Positions 49,801 through 61,083 of a DNA stretch of 64,000 bases are shown in pieces. Both the position numbers and the translations under genes were made by a program. Under the pieces are notes generated by a model. The model was given only the letters and a program-made list of their open reading frames with translations, was not told the origin of the DNA and searched no databases. The DNA comes from Trochalopteron elliotii (taxonomy: Eukaryota > Chordata > Aves > Passeriformes > Leiothrichidae): the NCBI GenBank assembly GCA_024734555.1, contig JANPWX010000168.1, forward strand, positions 551,258 through 615,257. The letters run 5' to 3'. Every line of letters begins with the position of its first letter. The stretch's first letter is position 1.

Positions 49801-52800
49801 GACGGGAGGAGAAAAAGTTTAGGATACTGGTAAGAAAGTTAGAAAAAAGATGGACTACCCTCAGCCTCAAAAAAAAAGACAGTAAAAACGGGAGGAGATG
49901 AGGAAAGTTTGGAGAATAACAAATATCAAGAACTTGTCTAAATATGACTTAATATCCAAAAAGCAATATTGACTTACAGATATGAATGAAAGGAATGAGA
50001 AGTAAAGGAAAAAGAGCAAGGACAGGAGCTATACAAATTTGGATATCTAAAATGATTTCTCTAGTTAAATGTTTTTAAACTTTAGGGAAATATTAAAATC
50101 ATATTCATACACTGATAAAAAAACCCTCACAGATTCCCCAGTTTGATCACGCCAATATACTGTGCCCCAGAGTTTAGTGGATGGATAACTAAAATGCATG
50201 TGACAAAAGCTCAGAGTCTAATAAAAGCCTTCTTTCAGAATAACTTTAGGAGTTTGGTTAAGTCAGGAGAGGAATTACTTGGCCATTCTGTTTCTCTGAG
50301 AGTTTTGCTACAAACCTTTCCAAGAGCCAGCTTATTCCTTCCCCATGCCAGTAAAAGCCTTAGTTTTCATGCTTCATTGTCCTAAAAATAGAATCCTCAT
50401 TAGTGTTTTGAGATTTATTGAGCTAGAATACAGTTTCATGCCCACAGCTACGAAGTCTTCCTCTAAAATCTTGAGAACTGAGAGAGAGTAGTATTATCTT
50501 GCAAAGTGATATGATGGTAAGTTATTGAAATGTCTTTGTATTTTGTATTTGTCATTTATGTCTCTGTCCCTGTCATGGAAGCTGCTGTTGAAATCTTTCA
50601 ACATCAACACTCTGCCATTTAAAACTTACCCTGCCAGCATGCCATCTGTTTTGATCAGGGAACCACTTTCTACGTGAGCAGACTCCCACACATATTGCAC
50701 TTTGCTAGAGAAAAATGTGTTTGCTGGAAAGTAAAAAATCTAACCTTCCCTTGAAAAGAAGTGCTCCTTGACTCAGTTTTTTTTAAAAAAATCTTATAAT
50801 TAGATAAGTTCACTTTCTTCCCTCTCTCTCACATTGCTTTATATTTCTAGACAATGGAAAAAAAATCGTGATGAAGTGAGTCACGCCCTCCATGTAGTTG
50901 CATTCTGTATCCCCAAAGCTGGTTGCACATACTGATATATTTCCAGCTGGGACAGAGGCACTGGTCTTAAAGTTTATTTCTATAGGAAGTAAATTTTATA
51001 AGTTAAAATAAAGGTATTTTTTTTATGCACGTCTTCTTCAAAGAGCAATGGAAACACATTTCTCAAAGTTTTTCTAGGTTTTTGAAAGCAACTGTAATCA
51101 ATATAAGTTACTAATAGTTACATGTTATTTTTAAATAACATATCTTTAGAGTAGGAACATCTGGATGATATAAAAGTCTTGATATTTACAAAAATTATCC
51201 CTTGATAACCTTTTTTTTTTTTTTTTTTGTGGACAGTGCTCAGAGTTTGTGGGTGGAGGGAGGCAAGAGGGGGAGATGTGAAGATCTCCAGGTTCAGTTT
51301 CTTGCCTCTTCTGGAACAGAGTAACGTAATTCTTTCAATGAAGTTATCAATTTCCGTCTTCTAACTGATTACCTTCCTTGTCAAGATCTATATTCTTCTA
51401 TTTCTAGTTTTGAGTCTGAAGCTTTTTTTCATGGCTATCCTCTAGCTTAAATAGATCTCTGTCCTGTCTGTGATTTACCATATAAAATAAAAAAACCTGC
51501 ATATCCCATAATTTCACTGATCTAAAATCAAACACATTCTTTTGGTCTTCCCTTATTGAAGTTGCTGTTCTTACAAGTTGGTAAGATTTATGAAGGGTCC
51601 AACACTGGGCAGGTGCTTCTTCTGCGTTAGCTCAACAGCCATGCCTCTCTTTACCCATTTCAGAGAGTAAAAATCAGTAAAAGAAATCCAGCTTTAGATG
51701 TTTTAGAGCCATGTGAAATGCCATGAAGGACATTAGATCAGTACTCTGAAAGAAAGAAAAAAAAAAAAAACCAACACAACAAAACAGTGTTCCTCTGCTC
51801 CCTATCCCCCAAATTCCCCTGGGTGCCTTCATAGACTATTATCCTGAAATTTATTGTTTTCTATAATTAATCTTAACAGGGCACTAAAATCCCTAATAGA
51901 CTAGTGATGACACAGATGAAACTCTTCATCCACAGAAATATAAACACTTGGCCTGTGAAGAGTGGCTCAATGTTAGGAAAATCATGAGGCAAGCTGTCAG
52001 TGAATTATTGTCAAGGTCAGAGAATGCACATTTATTTTCCTGGTAGTTGTATCATTATCAGGCTCTTATGATATATCCACTTGCACTGAAAATGTAGCTA
52101 ACTTACCTTGGTGAATTTGATTTATTAGCATTGCAACTGACAAGGTTGCCCGTTTGTTAGTGCTTATTTTATATTTGAATAGCTTTCAGCACATAAATTT
52201 GAGGAATTGCTTGAATACTTCGGATGTTCCATATTTCATGGAGAAAGTTAGACTAGAAGAGTGCTGCTGTTGATATTTCTATCTTGATACTGACCACTTT
52301 TTAATATAAATTAAAATTATGCCTGTATTTGTACATAAGTGCTCTGTGAGCAGAATTTACTGCAAACAGTAAAACTCGAATGTGAAAACTCATTAGTTTT
52401 ATTCTGAATAAACTGTGACATAACCTTGCTATAGAGTTTATTTTGCATTCAGAGCATAAATAAATGTCTTTTTAAAAAGACATGGAATTTAAAAGAAAGT
52501 AGCTAATTACATGGGTTCCTCCAATTAAACTTCAGTTAAAGAATGGATGGAGAAGGAGTAGATGCATAAGTAAATGGTTCAGGATGGAAGAAGAAGCTCT
52601 CAAACAGATCCAGAAATGAGGCTTTAAAGTTTCTTATTGACTTCAGCAGTGTTACATCAGGCAGAGGAGCACAGTTTAATTACAGCCAATATTAGCTCAT
52701 CATCTTCCCAGAAGGATGCACTTTTAAGTAAACACAATTGTATAAATAGCCAAATAAAGAAAAAAGCAAGACTAATTACTTGCCTTTAATATCTTGTAAA

Positions 52801-53295
52801 GTTTCTTTAACACGTCTCTATCCTTTCAAGTCACCTTCTTTACTGTGAGGAAGAAATGCTTAATTTAACTCACTTTATTCCCCTGCCTCAGTGTGGGCCA
52901 TCACCTGCATACCTCCAATTCTATAGATCTCAGGTTGTCCTTATTTTCTGGGGCTCGAGAGGAAAGCCAGTCAGAAGCAAAACTTATACAAACTCAGAGT
53001 GTGATAGGGCCCCATGTCATCTTGTTGACACTCAGGGCTCATGTCCTGACCTTTACCTTTCCTACACAGAAAGTGTAATCTAATGTCAACAATTAGCAGC
53101 TGACAGCCAGAGGTTGTTTTCTCCTGGACTGTTGGATTTTAGGATGATTCAAGCAGGTTCATCTGTAGGCTTTGCTACAGACATCTATGTGTCAGCTATA
53201 GAAATCAAATTATGCACACATAAATTGGCAAGATGAGCTGGCCATGAAAGCTCAGGGCTTTTTCTCAGCAATTAAGTCCACCAAGAACATTTAAT
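43806..53295. other. unique AT-rich DNA, no gene seen
   Basis: About 9.5 kb without a recognised exon, RNA gene or repeat family. A 14-bp block 'tatgcattactatt' occurs twice 16 bp apart at 49149-49178, with a third imperfect relative at 49186. A T18 run is at 51211-51228, followed by a purine-rich stretch (51244-51280). An A-run is at about 51757-51770. Open frames are 60 to 83 codons and look random. Confidence 0.5.
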
Positions 53296-53747
53296 TGTTG
53301 CAGCAGCCCTCTTGTTAGAGGGTAAAAGGGTGGCAAGGCACAGACTTCTTGTTAAAAACAGCATAAAAACAGGTCTTGGTTTATTCTTCTTCATGGCTTA
53401 GTCATCTTAACTTCAACCATTCACTGACTCTGCCTGCAGCAAGCTCCTGCTGTAGGTTTCCCTTGCAGCCCCTGACTGCAGGTATCAGTTTGCAGACTCT
53501 GACTGCAGGTTTTTACCCAGCTAGACTGTGACTGCAAGTTCCAAGAACAGCCCCAGACTGACCTCACAGCAGTGATTCTCTCTCCCCAGGACTCTGCTTC
53601 ATGATTCTCTCCTTCATGCTCCTCAGGGTTCCTCCTCCATGATGATTCTCCCCTTACCAGCTCACCCCCTCTTTTATCTCACTCATCCTTATTGAATATA
53701 GCTGTCACTCATCAGGGGTGAGGTCACCTGTATTCCCTCCTCCTACA
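53296..53747 (-). mobile_element. solo ERV LTR, family A copy 3
   Basis: Third copy of the family, same orientation. The left end is 'tgttgcagcagccctcttgt' and the right end 'ctcctcctaca'. The polyadenylation signal on minus is at 53380-53385. The flanks are 'tttaat' (53290-53295) and 'tttact' (53748-53753), a 6-bp target duplication with one mismatch. It is the shortest copy, lacking the 'tggttatttcctgctaaact' block present in copies 1 and 2 and part of the region between the poly(A) signal and the right end. There is no internal sequence, so it is a solo LTR. Confidence 0.9.
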
Positions 53748-55146
53748 TTTACTCTCGTTGCCCTTTTCTCTGAATCTAGCGGGTCAAATTCAGGCACTGA
53801 ATTTTCATCATTTCAGGCCTTTTGCTCTATTAATTCCTGTTAACTGAAAATTTACTGAAAATCATCTTTTCTGCTGCCTTTGTGCATAACTTTCACCTCC
53901 TCTAAGAGCTTTATTCTGGTGGGACAACAGAGTAGCCAATATCAGTAGAGATGTTGATGGCCTGAAAGGTCAGAAAGCAGAGCAGAGACTTCAGAATCTC
54001 AATGAAACCTCAGTGGAGTGCTGGGCACCACACACGAGAGGTTGCCTCAATATTTCTTGCTGGGAAAAGAACATGAAAAAGTATTGTCTTCCTGAACTCA
54101 CTGGTGGTTGCTGAACTGGTCTATGCACAGAACTGCATGAAAATTAGATCTAAGCTATTTTAATTACGAAATATCCACTGTATAATTAGCAACACTTAAT
54201 ACAAATTGTGTTCAATATATTTTATATGTAATTGAAATTCTGTGAGATTAAACTGTGATAATAGAAATAATTTTCCAGGATGAAAAGTAGGTTAAAATAA
54301 GCAAATTTTATGCTTTAAACATTGAGTTAAATAGTCCCTAGTGTTTTAAAATACTGTGGTTTTTTTGACTGTTAATCATTCCATTGAATAATAAATATGA
54401 GCTTTCTTTTTATGTAATTAATGCAACCCATATTTTTCAGTAGAGAAATGAAATGTTGAATCATACATATAAAGTAGCTATGACTATTTTATTACCAAAC
54501 TTAATTCAGTCATTTGCACAGTTATGGAAAATGTTACTCTCATCTTGGGGAAAACTTTAGGCAGTGGAAAGTAGTTTTGTTTGGCATATATTTTGAGTTG
54601 CCTGAATCTCTGGTTAGGTAGTCCCTTCTGGGAGGAGTGTGTGAGTGTTAGTATTACACACAGGCTGGTTCATAACAGTAGCTTGCTCTTTTTGGAGTAC
54701 TGTGCATCTTCAAAACCTTCTTACTTGCTACTAACATTGTGTAAGGCATCTTTAATAATTTCTGAAAGGATATGACGAGGTTATCCTGTATTTTTGAATA
54801 TTTTAGTTTTCACTTATAAAGCTGCAGTCTAACATGCTTGTGTGAAACCTATATGCAAGAATGATGATCCCCAATGCATTTCAGGGGACCGTGAGTTTCA
54901 TTTCTCAGGCTATTACTACCTTTTCTTGCAGCCATTCGTGTGATGTAAAATCAGGACATCATTTGAAGTATGATTATGCTTTGAATGCCCAGTGAAGCTT
55001 TTAAAACAATACCTGACATCCAGCTAGATGTAGATAGATATTGATTTTTTAAAAAAAAATCAGTTTTTTTCAAAGAAAGTCTCTTAGAATCCTGGAGAAA
55101 TGGAGGTGAAGACACTTTACTTTCCTGTCTTGACATTCACTGTAGC
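53748..55146. other. unique AT-rich DNA, no gene seen
   Basis: No recognised exon or repeat. It ends with 'gtagc' (55142-55146), the left copy of the target duplication of the adjacent provirus. Confidence 0.5.
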
Positions 55147-55210
55147 TGTTTTGGTTTAACCCCAGCCATCCAACAGAATGAGTGAGAGAATCAGAGGTAT
55201 AAAATTGCGT

Positions 55211-55895
55211 GTGGTGGTCACTCAGGACAGGAGAGATCGTGCGCTGAATGGAGTTATTGGGCACCAAAGCCACTTCAGGTCATGTCACCACTGCACCTGC
55301 ACTGCTTCTTGTATCACTTGTCCTCCACTGTGGTTCTCCACTCCAGAGAGTGTAGTAAATCCTATAACACGCAACTCAAATCATGGTTTACAGCAGTTTA
55401 AATACAAATCCATTACAATCTTCACCCCTGGTCCCGTTGGGCTAAATCACAGGCTTTGACATTGCAGTGAACTTGCTCCTACTCTGACTAGAAGCAAGAG
55501 GCTCCTGCTATGGGAATTCTGAAATCAAGGGTATCAGAATTTTAAGTTATTTCCACAACGAACTCCACCCTGGTCCCTTTGGACCAGATAAGGTTTAACA
55601 TTGCAATGAGCCCCTCCTCTTGCCCCTGCTTGGGCTTGGATTTATCCACAGATTGCAGCACCTCAGGGTTGTACCTGCTCCAAGCAGAGCCTTGTGACAG
55701 TCTATGAGTGACAGTCTCACAGATATTCATGTCAGCAGGGCCTTCCCATGGCTGCAGGAGTGTACCTGCTCTGCCAGGGTCTTATTCATGGCAAACTCTT
55801 TGAGGTGGCCCAGCATGACCTCAGGCACAGTCACAAATGTTTCAAGGTGTATTTGCTGAGGAGTGGTGGGCACACCACCCCTTCAGGAGCTCCCC
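55211..55895 (-). pseudogene. residual internal region of the ERVL-like provirus
   Basis: Sequence between the LTR stub and the full LTR. No reverse transcriptase, integrase, protease or dUTPase motif is visible. The longest minus frames are about 60 codons (for example 55542-55730). One block occurs twice in the same orientation about 143 bp apart, at 55423-55475 ('cacccctggtcccgttgg' to 'acattgcagtga') and 55566-55609 ('caccctggtccctttgg' to 'acattgcaatga'), which points to an internal duplication. I cannot tell whether this is 5' leader, gag or 3' internal sequence. It cannot encode a functional protein. Confidence 0.5.
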
Positions 55896-56465
55896 TGCTG
55901 GGTTTAACCCCAGCCCCACCCAGGTGCTCCCTCACTCCCCACAACAGGAGAGAGACCATCTAAAGAGTAAGGGCGAGAAAACTTGTGGGCTGAGGCAACG
56001 ACAGGTCATTAGGTAAAGCAAAAGCCACACTCACAAGCAAAGGAAAACAAGAAATTAAGTCTCTACTCCTCATGGACAGGCAGGAATTCAGCCACTCCCA
56101 GGAGAGCAGGGCCTCATCATGGGTAACAGGGACTTGGGAAGACAAACACCATCACTCCAAATGGCCCCCACCTTCCTTCTTCTTCCCCCAGCTTTATATA
56201 CTGAGCATGTGTTCTGGGACATCTCTTGGGTCAGCTGGAATCCCCTAATCTGGCTGTGTCCCCTCCCAGCTCCTTGTGCACCCCCAGCCCCCTCACTGCT
56301 GGGGTGATGTGAGAGGCAGAAAAGGCCTTGGCTCTGTGTAAGCCCTGTCAGCAATAACAAAAACACACCTGTGTTATAAACACTGTTCCAGCAAAAAAGC
56401 CAAATTGCTTCCCTATACTGACTAGTGTGAGGAGAATTAACTCTACCCCAGCCAAACCCAGCACA
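55896..56465 (-). mobile_element. 5' LTR of the ERVL-like provirus
   Basis: Full-length LTR of about 570 bp. On minus it begins TGTGCTGGGTTTGGCTGGGG and ends GGGGTTAAACCCAGCA, keeping TG...CA ends. A TATA-box-like TATATAAAG (minus) lies at 56192-56200, with C-rich sequence on either side. Distinctive + strand phrases include 'gaaaacttgtgggctgag', 'cccctcccagctccttgtgc', 'aggccttggctctgtgtaag' and 'ttaactctaccccagccaaa'. It is far better preserved than the 3' LTR stub. Confidence 0.85.
56192..56200 (-). promoter_or_regulatory. TATA-like box in the ERVL-like LTR
   Basis: The minus strand reads TATATAAAG, placed inside the LTR where the U3 promoter is expected. Any transcript would run leftward into the deleted provirus. 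Activity is unknown. Confidence 0.5.
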
Positions 56466-59400
56466 GTAGCTAAGAAAAGCTGCTGGCAAGTATAATTCAA
56501 TTACACTTCCTTAATTTTGACTTGGCTTTTGTAAGTAAAGCCCTAAGGATTAGTTGGACATAGGTCTTCTTATTAAAAGAACTTTTGTTTTTTTAATAGT
56601 GTGGGAGCTGGTATCTGGCATCCTTAGGCAGTTGAGAAAATTAGAGGCTTAGAATTATTACTATAGCATTTACTCATCAGAGTGATACAGAACTACACAG
56701 CAGTTTGAAATGATCTATTTCTGCTTGTGTTGGCAGAGTAGCTGCAGAGACAGTGCAGTGTGGACTACAAAAACCTGTTTGAATAGACCTAGAAGTAAAT
56801 AAAAAGGCAGTATTTTCTGAGCTTTGCTCTGTTACTGCTGCACAGCTCTCAGGCTAGTTTGGTTAAGGCTAGTTCAGATACATCCATCCTAGCAGCAACT
56901 GAGCTTAGTGTACAAGGATTCCAAGGGAATCTGATATGTGTGCTCTCCAGAGAGAAAACGTTACAAGATCAGGCCCTAATTATTTTATAATTGCGCAAGG
57001 CTTTAATTATAAGACCTTAATGACTGGCTTCATTTAAAACACTTTAGGGACATTGAGTTAAATAAAATGCTGTTGTTGAATTATTTTCTTTCCCAGCAGT
57101 ATGAGCACTTTCCATTTCTCTCTCTCCCAGTAATCTGCTGTGCTTAACAGAGGAGATATCCATGTAATTAAGAGATTCTGGGTGCAAGTTCCCTAATTAT
57201 CCTTACAACAGCTCAACTAGTAGACACTGGGTATCCAATTTTCAAGGCATGCACAATATGTTCCACTTTTCATCCTAACAGAGCTCTAATATTCCATGTC
57301 TTTTGCTGTTACAAAAATACAGCTAAAAGAGTTGAAAAGGCCACGACAGTCTGTTGTTTCTAAACTGGCTGAGAGAGAGAGGGGAGGCAATATCAGTGAA
57401 ATTTTGGTCAAGGTCGCCAGTCAAGGATAACTAGTATGAGATTTCAATAAATCTGCATGGAAAGCAAAGAAAATCTTCTTTTGTATGGGTGCTATCACAA
57501 ATAAAATATCCTGGTGTTGTATTTTTTTTTAATTTTCTTTTTTTAGTGCAGCCATTGCTTGAGTAAGTACTGCCTCTTCATATCTGAAATGTGCACTGGG
57601 AGTACTGCAGCTGAAATGAAAACAATGTAAATGAAATGTCATAAACCATTGCAAAATATTAGCAATGCTGGGTAGGGATAGCTTATGAGCCCTAGTAAAT
57701 ACTTTCCTTGGACCTTACTGTTTTGAGGTTAAATTCAAACTTAAAATACAAGACAACTTGAAAAATCTTCTTTGAGGGAAAAAAACACCTGCTTGATAAG
57801 CTGAGGTTTTTCTCAGTAGGTGAGGAAATTATGATAGTGAAAAGTAAAATGGTATTTATACATTTCCTGTATTTTCTTCCTGGAATCTCTAAATATATGA
57901 AATTGTGATGGTAATATTTAATGATAAGAAACATTATTTAGCTATTTTTAAGCTGGTCAAAAATTCAAATAAAAAATTTCTCTCTAGTGATCATGAATCA
58001 AAATAAAACCTAGAGACTTAATAAAAAGATTGCAGTAACTTTCATTCTGGGAATATTGAAAAGATTCATGGAAACATTTTATTTCAGTAAGACTGAAACT
58101 CTTTGAAGCATATTTAGATACATTTCAATAAAATATTTTGGATTTGTGTAGTAATCCTCTTCCATAAAGTAATCTGGGATAAAAAGCAATCTGAAATAAA
58201 GGAGAATAGTATGGTTTTTAGTTGTAAAATGCTATGCTTGGGAAGAGTAAATAAATTTTTCTCTCTGGGAAAGAGACAAGTGATTAGTGCTTCTCCAGGT
58301 GGAAACCTTCCTTTAGCTTGTCAGTTAGAGTATCTGAGCTGGCTGTGGGCAGTGTGTCCAGCTTCTCTGCTGATCCATGTAAGTAATACTTGAGATACAA
58401 GTGGCAAATGGAAGGTTTAGGTAAAATTGTATGAAAAAAAAAAGGACAGATTATGCTATTGTAAAAGTGCTTAAGCTAATAGAAATTTTATCAATAAAAT
58501 TAAATGTTGGGGTAATGGCTAGTGTTATTGAATAATATGAACACATTCAAGAAAATTATTTTAAAAGCTTACTGTTCTTTAGGTTATGGTAACATGAAGA
58601 AAAAAGCAAAACGATTATCAAATCAAACAGCAAATCAGATGCAATGTCTAATAGAAATGGAAAAAATCAGTCATCCAAACATTAATTAAAATTCCAACAC
58701 CATTTTGTTATGGATCCCAAAATTCTAGTCATTGATATGGGTGTTCATATAGCTGTGTAGACAGATTTTTAATTTGTATCTGAAATGCTTTCATCTTTGT
58801 TTTTGTGCCTTTCTCAAGTCCGACCCTTTCTCTCTGCCAAAGGAAGGATTTATAATGGTGATTTTAACAGCATAATTACAATTACAATTTTAAGTTTTAT
58901 AACTCTTGTGTATTAGGAGTTATCTAACATATTAAAAGCAAGCAGAAAAGTCTCTCATATCCCTAGGAACCATCTTCACCTCAGTCCTTAGAGAAGCATA
59001 GCTGTTTTCCAGCACTGAGAATTTCACAGCTTCTGAATCCAAGATTGGAAATTATTGTTGTTTATGCGATACATGAATGTACCAGCTTGGACATCTTGGT
59101 ATCTTTTCCATGCATGGTGTAGAATGTGCTCTGGATGCCTTTCAGCTATGTTTTCCTTACATCTTTTCTAAGCCACCCTTGGAAGTTAGCAGCTTTGCAA
59201 ATAAGAGGAATGATTCACTTCAGTTTGTATGATGTTGGAAATGTAAGTCATCCTGTTGCAGAGCTTACTGAAATTAGTATAGATTCCAGGATCAGCTTTT
59301 CATCTGTGCTCCAGATAGAGGGAGATTAGTGGCACAAGTTCATCTTTTGATTTTGTGGGAATATGGGAAGGAAATTGGACAGACTTTTTTGCATTCCTTT

Positions 59401-59851
59401 TGATGCATTTCATTCTCAGGCTGTTAGAACACAACTGGCATCCTGCTGCTCTCTCTTACAAATAACAAAGTAGAAAGGGGTTTTAGACAGAATCCTGAAC
59501 ATCCTGTTTCTTGGACATGGAGGTCTTCTGCCTCAGGTAAGAAGAAAAATCTCATGTGTGTAGTCCTGGCATGGTGACAGTCATTTTACATGTGCTGAGT
59601 CACACCCCAGGACTCTGTAGACTAGGTGATCCCCAACATGGAGCTTCCATATCCCACCGTCATAGGCTTTGGCTGAAGTGGGCTCCTCATGGCTGTGGAG
59701 ATTTATATCCTGATTTAGCTGTGCAGGAAACCATTAGACCAATGCATTACACAATATCAAGGCATAGAACTTTCTCCAGTTATTTTTGTAAGTATTTTGT
59801 TAAAGCAGGTTCTTCTATTCAGCTGTGAGTTTTTTTAACAATTAGAAAGTA
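56466..59851. other. unique AT-rich DNA, no gene seen
   Basis: Begins with the right copy of the 5-bp target duplication. No exon or repeat recognised. A stretch at about 56965-57080 holds several TAAT/ATTA cores ('ctaattattttataattgcg', 'ctttaattataagaccttaa') without being low-complexity. Confidence 0.45.
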
Positions 59852-59987
59852 CTTGGTTTGAAGAGGGGTTGGTTGGTTTGTTTGGGGTTTTTCTTCTTTG
59901 TTTAGTTTTGTGTTTTTTTTTTTTGTTTGTTCGTTTTTTGGTTTTTTGGGTTTTTTTGGCATGTTTTTTTTCTTTCTTGTTTTGGGG
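59852..59987 (+). repeat. T/G-only skewed low-complexity tract
   Basis: About 135 bp consisting almost wholly of T and G on +, for example 'ggggttggttggtttgtttg' and 'ttttttggttttttgggttt'. The composition produces a lysine-rich open frame on minus that is not a gene. Confidence 0.9.
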
Positions 59988-61016
59988 AGAAATCCATGGT
60001 ATTAAGCAGTATCTCTTAGATGCCCCTTTGCTTGTTGGCTGAAGAAGTAGCAAACTGTTTCCTCAAGCAAAACAGGAAGGAAAGAGCAGTTTATTTTCTG
60101 TGTTTCATTCTGATTTCCAAATAGCAGACATGATCTGATGGCAAGTATTTCTCTTGCTGTTCCCCTGACTTTTCTGACTGTTGGTCTGCCTCTCTCCACA
60201 CATCTGTAGATCTTCATCAAGTGATAATCAGGTCATTATCTTCAGTCCACACGAAAAGTCTCCTCAAACATATAGCCTTACTGCTGGGCAGGTTTGTCCA
60301 AGTGCTGTGTTTTAGGGGGAAAGTCTTACACTTCAGTTGTTTTCAGGATTTTAGAGAGCTTAGCTGCTTTATTTAGTGTGCTCCAAAAAAAGGATGTTCT
60401 TGTGCATCATATTCTCAATGAAGCTTTGCCCAACCCCTGTTTTAGAAATTCCTTCTGAAAATGCTTCTTTTCTTCATTTGGGAGATAAAACAAGAAGAAA
60501 TTGTCATTTGATTTATCAGAAAAATAATGATTAATGATTAACCCAATAAGTGATTGAATAATTAATTATTATAGTAATCTAATTATAGAGATTGGATGAC
60601 TTATTTTTAATTCTGTATCTCATTTGAAAAAGCCCATGAAGTAATCTGTGATGTGAAGTCTGTGCTTTTGCCAACATGAATCTCTTATCAGGAGACTCAT
60701 CTCTTTGGGAGTGGAATTGATTCTTGTTCCTGGAATCAAAGCATGATTAAAAAAAAAGCTATATACACTGGATTTTTTGTTAGAGCCAAACCATTTCTTT
60801 TCTGTGAGATCAAAACCTGGATCATGAGACTATGGAAGGAAGATTCCAGCTAGGAGATGCTCAAACTTTAGAGTAAATATACTTGTGATTTAAGGAGCCA
60901 GTAAGATAAAGTAGCCTGTATTTAAAAATCTCTGTTTTCAGTTTAACTTTGATATCTTAGAAAATCATCTTTTCAATTCTGGTTTTGCGTGTTTTGGCTT
61001 AGTTTGGAGACAGATC

Positions 61017-61083
61017 TTTCTGTGTATGTGTCTGTGTGTGGGTGTATGTATATGTGTATGTACATGTCTGCATGTGTATATTT
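61017..61083 (+). repeat. imperfect (TG)n / (TATG)n microsatellite
   Basis: Alternating T with G, A or C over about 65 bp, including 'tgtgtatgtgtctgtgtgtg' and 'ggtgtatgtatatgtgtatg'. Interrupted, hence probably old and not very length-variable. Confidence 0.85.

Larger units (their letters stand above)
55147..56465 (-). mobile_element. ERVL-like provirus, internally deleted
   Basis: One insertion flanked by a perfect 5-bp duplication, 'gtagc' at 55142-55146 and 56466-56470, the size typical of ERVL-class elements. In minus orientation the 5' LTR is at the right (55896-56465) and only a stub of the 3' LTR remains at the left (about 55147-55210). Both stub and full LTR share 'ggtttaaccccagcc' and the following 'aacag...gagagaatcagaggta' type block. 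The roughly 690 bp between is far short of a complete gag-pol interior (several kb), so nearly all coding capacity is gone. The assignment to ERVL rests on the 5-bp duplication and on my recollection of the LTR wording; the exact avian family name needs a repeat-library search. Confidence 0.82.

Noticed and set aside
59835..60053. Lysine-rich minus-strand open frame
   Set aside because: Produced by the T/G-only tract on the other strand.
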